Positions 1 to 5,718 of a stretch of DNA of 6,990 nucleotides are shown piece after piece (the first letter of the stretch is position 1; every line of letters begins with the position of its first letter). The notes beneath the pieces were generated by a model. It worked only from the letters and a program-made list of their open reading frames with translations, ran no database searches and was not told the origin of the DNA. Made by a program: the position numbers and the translations under genes. Location: positions 1 through 6,990 of the forward strand of contig QNBI01000108.1 of assembly GCA_003641675.1 (NCBI GenBank), given 5' to 3'. The stretch is from Spirochaetota bacterium (GTDB lineage Bacteria; Spirochaetota; Spirochaetia; SZUA-6).

Positions 1-631
1 CCCTCCCCTCCTGCAGAAAGTATCTATGCCCTTTAATATGCTCTATGATATCATCGTATCTTCCGGGCGCTGTAAAATTGAGAATACAGTTAGGGCGGAG
101 TTTATCGAGCTTAGTAGCATTAAAAAACTTTTTCTTTTCAAATTTGATTACCTCACGCTTTAAATCCTCTTTAGTCATCCATGGTTTAATTTCTATTTCG
201 GATGTCAGCTCCACAACCTCTGCATCTACAAATTCAACGCCCTTCATCCTGCTAACAGAAACTCTGTGATTTCCGTCTCTTACAAAGTAAACACCGCCCA
301 TTTTATAAAGCCTTATAGGAGGAAGATTTATCTGTTTATAGTATGCCATATCCACCCTCTCCCAGCGCGAGCGGAGGTGTTGATGCTTTGGCAAAAATTC
401 CTTGTTAAAATCCCTATACCTCCCTTCGCTGCCTACAATAAGTGAAATCGGCACTGTCATCATTCCCCTATAGTTTTCCGATTTTGGTTTTAGAATTGTC
501 TTTGCATCCTGCAGTGAAAGCATATCCGTCTTTTTGTTGACAAGCCTGTGCAGAACCTTGGTTAGAATTTCACGAGTACGCGCTTTATTAAAATCGTCCC
601 TCGCCATGGATGAAAATTGTGTATTACTCAA
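1..631 (-). CDS. ParB/sulfiredoxin-fold domain protein, C-terminus cut by window edge
   Basis: The reading frame stays open from a TTG at 631 to the left edge, giving 210 visible codons with no stop. The N-terminal segment (about residues 10-50, starting ARDDFNKARTR) is basic and helical. A ParB-like core follows at about residues 55-142: a YRGMMTVPISLIVGSEGRYRDF strand/loop, an LPPIRLYKM strand, then YFVRDGNHRVSVSR (115-128), the GxxR-type nucleotide-binding signature of the ParB/sulfiredoxin fold. The sulfiredoxin catalytic cysteine is replaced by Asn121, so peroxiredoxin repair is not expected. The TTG start is preferred because GGGAG lies 8 bases upstream. An ATG at 607 (codon 9) is in frame but has no ribosome-binding site, although relatives I recall begin near it. 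The gene starts 2 bases after the metallophosphoesterase stop, so it is almost certainly co-transcribed. Homologues are often labelled transcriptional regulators without proof, and the substrate is unknown. The remaining C-terminus lies beyond position 1. Confidence 0.85.
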   Translation of the reverse strand, partial: MSNTQFSSMARDDFNKARTREILTKVLHRLVNKKTDMLSLQDAKTILKPKSENYRGMMTVPISLIVGSEGRYRDFNKEFLPKHQHLRSRWERVDMAYYKQINLPPIRLYKMGGVYFVRDGNHRVSVSRMKGVEFVDAEVVELTSEIEIKPWMTKEDLKREVIKFEKKKFFNATKLDKLRPNCILNFTAPGRYDDIIEHIKGHRYFLQEGR

Positions 632-633
632 TA

Positions 634-1302
634 CTACTTCTCCCAGTTAATTAGGTAATGGTTATATGCGTTAACTACACAAGTGTCAAGATACTTTGAA
701 GCCCTTTCTGCATTCCGGTCATATAAATGTACATGGCCATGAATGAGAAACTTAGGTTTAAAATGCTTCATAAACCAGAGAAATATCTTAAATCCGGTAT
801 GGCATCTGTCCGGAAGATCATGAATTCCTGCAGGAGGAGCATGTGTTAACAGAATATCGAGATACCTCCCGTAGAATATCCTTCTAAGTATGAGTTTAGG
901 GATAAGTCTTATAACATTCATAGTCATACCGAATTCGGAATACTGATTCGGGCCTCCATTGTAGAGCATGCTTCCTCCGAGGCCTGCAATAATAAGGTTA
1001 TATTTTTTCAACCTTTTAACCTTTCCGTTAATATAAACAGCTCCGAATGAATACCCTTTATCAAAATTATAAATATCCCGGTTAAATTCCCTATACTGTG
1101 GTTTGTATTCGGCCAAGTGCTTGAGGTTGTGATTTCCGAATACGAAAAGCAGTGGTTTATTCAAATTACTTACTATGAAATCATAGTAGCGCATGGGGAG
1201 GTCTCCTGCACTCAGAACAAGGGAAACCTCCTTAAACCGGCTTTTTATTTCATTGCTGTATACTATAGGATCTATATGGTCGGAAATACAGAGAATCTTC
1301 AT
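634..1302 (-). CDS. Calcineurin-like metallophosphoesterase
   Basis: A complete 222-residue protein with the two-metal calcineurin phosphoesterase signatures in order: an N-terminal strand with SD at residues 7-8, AGD at 32-34, GNH at 56-58, GLGG at 107-110, THAPP at 153-157 and GHVH at 189-192. No signal peptide or membrane segment is seen, so it should be cytoplasmic. The first motif is unusual. The family normally has DxH, but here Asp8 is followed by His9 and Ile10, so the histidine is not at its usual position; Asp11-Pro12 follows. Members of this subfamily that I recall also lack that histidine. The substrate cannot be read from the sequence: it could be a phosphomonoester, a cyclic nucleotide or another phosphodiester. 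The ATG at 1302 has AAAGGG 5 bases upstream. It is the first gene of a two-gene unit with the ParB-like gene and is transcribed divergently from acpP. Confidence 0.92.
   Translation of the reverse strand: MKILCISDHIDPIVYSNEIKSRFKEVSLVLSAGDLPMRYYDFIVSNLNKPLLFVFGNHNLKHLAEYKPQYREFNRDIYNFDKGYSFGAVYINGKVKRLKKYNLIIAGLGGSMLYNGGPNQYSEFGMTMNVIRLIPKLILRRIFYGRYLDILLTHAPPAGIHDLPDRCHTGFKIFLWFMKHFKPKFLIHGHVHLYDRNAERASKYLDTCVVNAYNHYLINWEK
640..644 (-). promoter_or_regulatory. Ribosome-binding site GGGAG for the TTG-started ParB-like gene
   Basis: GGGAG on the minus strand lies 8 bases before the TTG at 631, inside the last codons of the metallophosphoesterase gene. It decides the start: the in-frame ATG at 607 has only AT-rich sequence in front of it. 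Its position inside the upstream gene suggests translational coupling of the two genes. Confidence 0.6.
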
Positions 1303-1311
1303 GCTATCCCT

Positions 1312-1340
1312 TTGACAATATTATATATTTTCTGTATAGT
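1312..1340 (+). promoter_or_regulatory. Sigma70-type promoter for acpP
   Basis: A perfect -35 box TTGACA (1312-1317) and a -10 box TATAGT (1335-1340) are separated by the ideal 17 bases. Transcription would start near 1347, giving a leader of about 25 bases that contains the AGGAGG ribosome-binding site. A near-consensus promoter suits a protein needed in large amounts such as acyl carrier protein. It overlaps the minus-strand promoter almost completely. Confidence 0.72.
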
Positions 1341-1347
1341 ACGTCAA
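1320..1347 (-). promoter_or_regulatory. Sigma70-type promoter for the metallophosphoesterase/ParB-like unit
   Basis: On the minus strand a -35 box TTGACG (1347-1342) and a perfect -10 box TATAAT (1325-1320) are separated by 16 bases. Transcription would start near 1313. That leaves a leader of only about 11 bases, with the AAAGGG ribosome-binding site at its very 5' end. The promoter lies within the oppositely directed acpP promoter. The call is by consensus match only. Confidence 0.65.
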
Positions 1348-1358
1348 ACTGTTTATTT

Positions 1359-1364
1359 AGGAGG
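1359..1364 (+). promoter_or_regulatory. Strong ribosome-binding site AGGAGG fixing the acpP start
   Basis: AGGAGG ends 7 bases before the ATG at 1372. It separates the true acyl carrier protein start from a much longer in-frame open frame that extends upstream through the promoter and into the divergent gene. Confidence 0.85.
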
Positions 1365-1371
1365 ACTATTT

Positions 1372-1650
1372 ATGGATAAAAAAGAAATACAGGATAAACT
1401 TATAGACATTCTTGCAAAACATACCCAGATAGATACGGCTAATCTTAACCCAGACCAACACTTAAAATACGATCTCGGACTCGATTCACTGGATGTAGCA
1501 GAAATGGTGTATGAAATAGAAGAGGAATTCGACATAACAATCTCTGATGAATCTGCAGAAAAGATACAGAAAATTTCAGACACCGTAGATTTTATCTATG
1601 AGCAGATGCATGGTAATACCGAGGAAGGAACAGCTCCTCAGGAAAGTTAA
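1372..1650 (+). CDS. acpP: Acyl carrier protein
   Basis: A 92-residue acidic, four-helix carrier protein of fatty-acid synthesis in the cytoplasm. It carries growing acyl chains on a 4'-phosphopantetheine arm, attached by holo-ACP synthase. The attachment site is Ser39 in LGLDSLDVAEM (35-45), the classical DSL motif. The acidic helix II after it (44-53, EMVYEIEEEF) is the usual docking surface for synthase enzymes. The core is about 78 residues, as in bacterial AcpP, and a polar tail of about 12 residues (80-92, HGNTEEGTAPQES) is longer than in E. coli. The start at 1372 is set by AGGAGG 7 bases upstream and by alignment with the family; the open frame to the left is not coding. It has its own strong promoter and ends in a convergent arrangement with the TPR/Mrr-like gene, so it looks monocistronic. 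No other fatty-acid synthesis genes (fabD, fabG, fabF, rnc) lie beside it in this window. A dedicated secondary-metabolism carrier is possible but less likely. Confidence 0.95.
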   Translation: MDKKEIQDKLIDILAKHTQIDTANLNPDQHLKYDLGLDSLDVAEMVYEIEEEFDITISDESAEKIQKISDTVDFIYEQMHGNTEEGTAPQES

Positions 1651-1696
1651 ACCGCCCCTTTCTTCTTAATAACTTAGAATAAGAAATATATCTTAA

Positions 1697-1733
1697 ATAG
1701 CGGGATAAGAGAAGGAATTATATATCCCGCTAT
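1697..1733. terminator. Hairpin between convergent acpP and TPR/Mrr-like gene, possible bidirectional terminator
   Basis: A perfect 11-base inverted repeat, ATAGCGGGATA (1697-1707) and TATCCCGCTAT (1723-1733), is separated by a 15-base loop. It includes the stop codon and last codon of the minus-strand TPR gene. Neither side has a strong T-run: ATTTC follows on the plus strand and TTAAG on the minus strand. Intrinsic termination in either direction would therefore be modest. Position and symmetry fit a shared terminator of two converging genes. Confidence 0.55.
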
Positions 1734-3088
1734 ATTTCAGCCTTTTTAAGCAGATCGGAAAGCCTGCTCTTATCAATTAAATCGATAGGTCTTATATCAG
1801 CATACGCAAGGGCCGTTCTTGTAAAAACAGAACTTGTAAAAATAAGACCTCTCGTTAAATTCTTTTTTTTCATTTTCTCATGCATATTTCTCACCGTACT
1901 CTCATCAATAGCCTCGGAAACTCTTAAAAACTGGATAAGCCTGGGCATTTTCCTCGCATTTCGCCACTTTACATCTGCTTCCGCACCAATAATTTCGCAT
2001 CCATTGGGTATTTCATTTATATCCTGCACATCAAGATTTAAAACCTTCACTATCGCCCTGCACATAGAACAGAATTCCTCCTGGGAAGCCGTAAGGTAAT
2101 CTTTCATCCTGTCGTCCGAGCGAATATCCTGATACTGTGTCAACTTTTCGGCTACGTCTTTAAATCCGGGTTTTCTTGAATAGATCTTTTCCCATAATTC
2201 TATCGCTTTATCCAGTTTCTTGAGTTTCTCAAAGCAGAATGCCAGGAAATAATTCCCATAAAGGTATTCATTTCCGGATTTATCCTCTATTTTTGCCAAT
2301 GCCCTTTCCAGTTCCGACACAGCCCTCTCATAGTTATTCATGCTCATATAGCAAATCCCGCGTTCAATAAGCGCTCTTGTTTTAAATTCCGGACTCTTCT
2401 GTGCCTTTTCCAGAGATTTAAGTGCACCTGCATAGTCGTGATCTTCCTTTAAAAGTTTTCCAAGATAGAAATACGCCGGATAGTTGTCAGGGTCTAACTT
2501 AACCGCATTTTCAAGAGAATTTCTTGCCTTGACAGGTTTTTTACTCCTGTAAAAGAGAAGACCTAATGTATAGTGTGCTTCTGCAAATCTGCTGTCCAGT
2601 TCCACAGCCTTCATAAGAAACGATATAGCCTTTGTACTGTTTCCTCTGGCCTCGAATAGTTCCCCTGCTCTGTAGTAGTAATAGGCATCGTTCGGCTGGG
2701 CCTTAATAAGAAGTATATACTCCTTTAAAGCCTCCTCTGTCTGATTGAATTTCGTATACAGTTCTGCAATTTTCTTTCGGAAAGGAATTTCCCTGCAGTA
2801 CTTTGTGAACTGGCCTATTTGATTTATTTTTTTAAATCCCATCAAGGCAAGCTCTGCTTTCCCGTCTCCCAAATAGGCAAGCCCTAAAAGATAGTGTGCA
2901 TCTGTATTGTGAGGGTCATTGTTAATTAATTTTTTAGCTGCTCTTATTACCAGATTATACTTCTTCTTTTTTAAAAGCTCATTTAGTTTTTCAATACGTC
3001 TGGGCAATACAAAGCTTTTTACCATAAAAAAGGTAAAGATACCCAGGCTTGAGCCGAGTATAATAATCAGAATAACAAAAGTTGACAT
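1730..3088 (-). CDS. Membrane-anchored TPR protein with C-terminal Mrr-like (degenerate) nuclease-fold domain
   Basis: A 452-residue protein. Residues 3-24 form one hydrophobic N-terminal anchor. It is followed by a basic stretch (K24, R30, R31, K34), which by the positive-inside rule places the rest in the cytoplasm, as in LapB/YciM. About eight TPRs span residues 31-310; clear units are at 63-96, 135-168, 169-202 and 203-236. The C-terminal part (about 330-452) resembles the Mrr/type IV restriction catalytic domain: EADVKW (370-375), LIQFLR (384-389), then TRGLIFTSSVFTRTALAYA (412-430) and RPIDLID (433-439). In active Mrr domains the middle motif is QxK; here Gln386 is kept but the lysine position is Leu388, so cleavage activity is doubtful. 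The ATG at 3088 has AAGG about 7-8 bases upstream. The gene has its own promoter and is divergent from the other two TPR genes. The function is not established; a scaffold or nucleic-acid-contacting role is inference. Confidence 0.88.
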   Translation of the reverse strand: MSTFVILIIILGSSLGIFTFFMVKSFVLPRRIEKLNELLKKKKYNLVIRAAKKLINNDPHNTDAHYLLGLAYLGDGKAELALMGFKKINQIGQFTKYCREIPFRKKIAELYTKFNQTEEALKEYILLIKAQPNDAYYYYRAGELFEARGNSTKAISFLMKAVELDSRFAEAHYTLGLLFYRSKKPVKARNSLENAVKLDPDNYPAYFYLGKLLKEDHDYAGALKSLEKAQKSPEFKTRALIERGICYMSMNNYERAVSELERALAKIEDKSGNEYLYGNYFLAFCFEKLKKLDKAIELWEKIYSRKPGFKDVAEKLTQYQDIRSDDRMKDYLTASQEEFCSMCRAIVKVLNLDVQDINEIPNGCEIIGAEADVKWRNARKMPRLIQFLRVSEAIDESTVRNMHEKMKKKNLTRGLIFTSSVFTRTALAYADIRPIDLIDKSRLSDLLKKAEI

Positions 3089-3107
3089 TTTATGACCTTT
3101 AGATAAC

Positions 3108-3131
3108 TAATTAATAAAATAGTATTAATTA
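3108..3131. repeat. 9-base perfect inverted repeat in the divergent TPR intergenic region
   Basis: TAATTAATA (3108-3116) and TATTAATTA (3123-3131) are perfect reverse complements separated by AAATAG. The repeat straddles the -10 box of the minus-strand promoter, where an operator would act. It is made only of A and T in an AT-rich gap, so chance is a real alternative. Confidence 0.4.
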
Positions 3132-3147
3132 TTTTGGATAGTGTCAA
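3119..3147 (-). promoter_or_regulatory. Sigma70-type promoter for the TPR/Mrr-like gene
   Basis: On the minus strand TTGACA (3147-3142) and TACTAT (3124-3119) are spaced by exactly 17 bases. Transcription would start near 3112, about 24 bases before the ATG. No comparably good promoter is visible on the plus strand for the divergent TPR pair; only weak AT-rich candidates such as TATGTT (3152-3157) are present. Confidence 0.68.
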
Positions 3148-3168
3148 TTTATATGTTATTTTAGAGAT

Positions 3169-3867
3169 ATGAAAATGCCTAAAAAAGGAACTCTTTTTTT
3201 CTTTCTGCTCATTTTATTTATTTCCGGTGTTGTACCGGTCTATTCTTCATCGTACCTTTCTCAGGCTGAGAAACTCTTTCTTGAAAATAAACCGCAAAAG
3301 GCTCTGCCTCTTTTCGAAGCAGCCCTTAATGAAGAACCGCAGAATGAAAAAATATACCTCTATCTGGGGATTGTCTATGAACAGCTCAATGATCTTGATA
3401 AATCCAACAAAATATTAAGGCGCGGCTTAAATGTTGCAACCAGTTTAAAGGGCGTTCTCTGCTTTAATATCGGGAACAATCTCTTTAAACAACAGCAGTT
3501 TGCTCTTGCAGAAGATATGTATTCAAAGGCAATAGAAATTAATAATAAAATACCGGAAGCATACCTAAACAGAGCTAATTCGAGAATTGAGCTTAAAAAC
3601 TATAAAGGTGCAGTTGCAGATTATACGGTTTATCTTGAACTGAAACCGGAAAATAGCCAGCGGGCGCAGATAGAAAAACTACTAAATATTCTAAACGGTT
3701 TAATTGCCGCCGAAGAACAGAAGAAAAAAGAAGAACTGGCAAAACAGAAAGCTTTAATGAATGATGTTCTTAATTCATTAAAAAATGCATCGGAGGACAC
3801 AAAGAACCTTTCTGCGGGTTCCGAATCCATAAAAGAAAACTATGAAGATGTTGACATACAGGATTAA
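3169..3867 (+). CDS. Exported TPR-repeat protein
   Basis: A 232-residue protein. Residues 1-27 look like a cleavable type I signal peptide: basic MKMPKK, hydrophobic 8-24, then small residues YSSS with likely cleavage near 26-28. No lipobox cysteine is present, so the product should be free in the periplasm. Four TPRs follow at about 28-61, 62-95, 96-129 and 130-163. The last two are the most regular, e.g. PEAYLNRANSRIEL (129-142). A lysine/glutamate-rich helix (180-200, likely coiled coil) leads to a polar tail ending in the acidic YEDVDIQD. The start is uncertain by two codons: the ATG at 3169 has AGAG too close to serve it, whereas the ATG at 3175 (Met3) is about 8 bases from the same AGAG. 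The gene is followed after 11 bases by the large TPR gene, so the two are co-transcribed and probably work together. The role is unknown, probably protein-protein scaffolding in the envelope. Confidence 0.85.
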   Translation: MKMPKKGTLFFFLLILFISGVVPVYSSSYLSQAEKLFLENKPQKALPLFEAALNEEPQNEKIYLYLGIVYEQLNDLDKSNKILRRGLNVATSLKGVLCFNIGNNLFKQQQFALAEDMYSKAIEINNKIPEAYLNRANSRIELKNYKGAVADYTVYLELKPENSQRAQIEKLLNILNGLIAAEEQKKKEELAKQKALMNDVLNSLKNASEDTKNLSAGSESIKENYEDVDIQD

Positions 3868-3871
3868 GGAG
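3866..3871 (+). promoter_or_regulatory. Ribosome-binding site AAGGAG overlapping the upstream stop codon
   Basis: AAGGAG begins inside the TAA stop (3865-3867) of the exported TPR gene and lies 7 bases before the TTG start at 3879. It supports the unusual TTG start and indicates translational coupling of the two TPR genes. Confidence 0.75.
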
Positions 3872-3878
3872 TAGAGTT

Positions 3879-5708
3879 TTGGATAAAAAGGTTATTATCG
3901 GGATTGTAGTTATTGTTGTTATACTTCTTGCAGTGGGCGGATTTTTCGTTTTGAAGAATAAGCAAGCAGCAAAGGAAGCTCTCACGGCAAGATTAAACAC
4001 TTTAAAGCTTGCACAGGATTATATGGAAAAGGGGGAATACAACAGGGCAATGCAACTTTTGGACGGACTTTTAATTAATAATCCGAATGATTCAAAGGCA
4101 AAATCACTTCTCGATGAAGTTATAGATAAAAAGAAATCTGCTGAATCCATGGCACTTAAAGAAAAGGAAAAAACACTGGAGGAGCAGCAGAAACAGCTTA
4201 AAGAAAGCCTCTCCAAACTTGGTGAATCTATACAGGAAAAGTCGCCGGTACAGCAAAAAATAGTTGAAAAACCGAAAGCAGTACCGCAAAATGCCGATAA
4301 AAAAGAGAAACAGAGAATTAACCGCATAAATGAGCTAATGACTAAGGGTATAAAGGAGATTAACGAAGCAAAATACTCCGATGCGCGTAATACTTTTAGT
4401 TCCGTACTCGACCTTGATCCTAATTCGGCAAAAGCGTATGCCTACCTTGGAGTGTCCTACTTAGAGGATAAATCCGGAGGCCCGGATAATATCCAGAAAG
4501 CAATAGAAACCTCCACAAAGGCGATACAGAAAGATCCTACCCTGTGGCTTCCCCACCAAACCCTGGGAAGAATTTATGAAAAAACGAGAAACTATGAAAA
4601 TGCCATACAGGAATACAAGGAAGCTTCCAGACTTAATCCTGAAAATTATGCCCTTCTCTACTCGCTTGGCAAAATGCAGTACTATGCAAGGCAGTATTCG
4701 GATGCACTGCAGTCATTTGAGAGCTGTATACATTTAAAACCGGACTACCCTCAGGCCCATTTTCGAAGGGGCAAGACTCTTGTAAAACTTGGTAACCCGG
4801 ATAAGGCGTTAGCAGCTTTTCAGAAAGCCGCCTACTACAGGAGAGAGTTTCCGGAAGCTTATTACGAACAGGGTATTATCTACTCTGTAAAGGGAGATTA
4901 TAACTCGGCAGTTAAAAAATTCGGCCAGGCAGTAACATATGCCCCTAAAAGAGCTGTATTTTTAAGAAGCTATGCCACTGCACTATCGGCGCTCAACAAA
5001 TACAGAGAGGCGGAAAAATACTACAAACAGGCGCTACTTATAGACCCCGGCCATCCGCTTACTAATTATAATATGGCCACTGTACAGCTTGCCCTGAATA
5101 ACCCGAAAGGAGCTTTGAAATATGCGAAAACCGCTGTAAAGAACAGTCCGAATTCTTCGGAGTTCAACTATACACTGGCATTGATATATGAAAAGCTTAA
5201 AAACCAGAACGAGGCAATACAGTACTACAACAGGGCAATTCAGCTTAACGACAACTATATAAAGCCCAGAATTAATCTTGCAAAAATTTACGATGATAAT
5301 GGTTTATACGATAAAGCGCTTCCTCTCTTAACAAAGGCCTACGCGCTAAGCCCCAATTCCTATGAAGTTAACAACAATCTCGGAAATGTATATCTCCACA
5401 AGGGTCTATATCAGCAGAGCATTAAACACCTATCCAGGGCGATTGCACTTAAACCGGATGCAACACTTCCCCGCTACAACCTTGGACTCTCCTATCTGGA
5501 GCTAAGCCAGAACGACCAGGCTCTGCAGGTTTTTTCCGAACTTATAAAGATAGACACCACCTATTGGGATGCATACTATCAGTTAGCCCTTCTTCTCATT
5601 AAAAAGGGAGATAAGCCTACTGCAAAATCTTTACTATCCACGCTTCTTGCAAAGAATCCTCAATATGAAAAAAAAGCAGAAGTACAAAAACTATTAAAGG
5701 GGTTCTAA
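3879..5708 (+). CDS. Large membrane-anchored TPR protein
   Basis: A 609-residue protein from a TTG start with a strong AAGGAG 7 bases upstream. Residues 5-25 are one hydrophobic segment (KVIIGIVVIVVILLAVGGFF), probably an uncleaved anchor. Charges on both sides are similar, so orientation is unclear; a periplasmic C-terminus would match its signal-peptide-bearing partner. One TPR-like hairpin lies at about 38-71. A long charged, Lys/Glu/Gln-rich segment (78-150), likely coiled coil, follows. An array of about 13 TPRs then runs from 150 to 594. From residue 220 onward the repeats keep an exact 34-residue phase, with the loop proline (or its replacement) at 220, 254, 288, 322, 356, 390, 424, 458, 492, 526, 560 and 594; a 5-residue insertion (about 197-204) lies before that. 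Such an array forms a superhelical binding surface. It has no enzymatic domain. It is not an O-GlcNAc transferase: the catalytic domain is absent. Its partner is unknown; the adjacent exported TPR protein is the obvious candidate. Confidence 0.88.
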   Translation: MDKKVIIGIVVIVVILLAVGGFFVLKNKQAAKEALTARLNTLKLAQDYMEKGEYNRAMQLLDGLLINNPNDSKAKSLLDEVIDKKKSAESMALKEKEKTLEEQQKQLKESLSKLGESIQEKSPVQQKIVEKPKAVPQNADKKEKQRINRINELMTKGIKEINEAKYSDARNTFSSVLDLDPNSAKAYAYLGVSYLEDKSGGPDNIQKAIETSTKAIQKDPTLWLPHQTLGRIYEKTRNYENAIQEYKEASRLNPENYALLYSLGKMQYYARQYSDALQSFESCIHLKPDYPQAHFRRGKTLVKLGNPDKALAAFQKAAYYRREFPEAYYEQGIIYSVKGDYNSAVKKFGQAVTYAPKRAVFLRSYATALSALNKYREAEKYYKQALLIDPGHPLTNYNMATVQLALNNPKGALKYAKTAVKNSPNSSEFNYTLALIYEKLKNQNEAIQYYNRAIQLNDNYIKPRINLAKIYDDNGLYDKALPLLTKAYALSPNSYEVNNNLGNVYLHKGLYQQSIKHLSRAIALKPDATLPRYNLGLSYLELSQNDQALQVFSELIKIDTTYWDAYYQLALLLIKKGDKPTAKSLLSTLLAKNPQYEKKAEVQKLLKGF

Positions 5709-5718
5709 ACTCTTTTAA
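5694..5718 (+). terminator. Hairpin centred on the interlocked stop codons, weak terminator candidate
   Basis: In plus-strand RNA, bases 5694-5704 pair with 5708-5718 over 11 positions including two G-U wobbles, with the three-base loop CTA at 5705-5707. The loop lies on the overlapping stops of the TPR gene and mutL. Only a short TTTT (5722-5725) follows, a few bases downstream. On the minus strand the two wobbles become A-C mismatches, so the hairpin would be weaker there. It is the only candidate end signal for the TPR pair seen here. Confidence 0.35.

Noticed and set aside
45..269. Plus-strand 74-codon open frame
   Set aside because: It is antisense to the well-supported ParB-like gene, with no ribosome-binding site or recognisable protein pattern.
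1..631. Sulfiredoxin activity for the ParB-like protein
   Set aside because: The signature reads DGNHR, with Asn where sulfiredoxin needs its catalytic Cys. Only the fold is shared.
1117..1371. Long in-frame upstream extension of the acyl carrier protein (total 177 codons)
   Set aside because: The extension runs through the promoter and antisense to the metallophosphoesterase gene. The family-length protein starts at 1372 behind a strong AGGAGG.
1353..1583. Minus-strand 76-codon open frame over acpP
   Set aside because: It is a shadow of acpP. Its serine-rich sequence is an artefact of reading the opposite strand.
1663..1685. TTCTTA/TAAGAA inverted repeat after acpP
   Set aside because: It has only six mostly A-T pairs with an 11-base loop and no T-run, too weak to call beside the GC-containing hairpin at 1697-1733.
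3169..3260. Lipoprotein signal for the exported TPR protein
   Set aside because: No cysteine lies after the hydrophobic segment; the end reads PVYSSSYL, which fits type I signal peptidase cleavage.
3630..4327. Several short minus-strand open frames across the TPR pair
   Set aside because: They are antisense to two good genes. The Phe/Ser/Cys-rich products reflect reverse reading of Lys/Glu-rich coding sequence.
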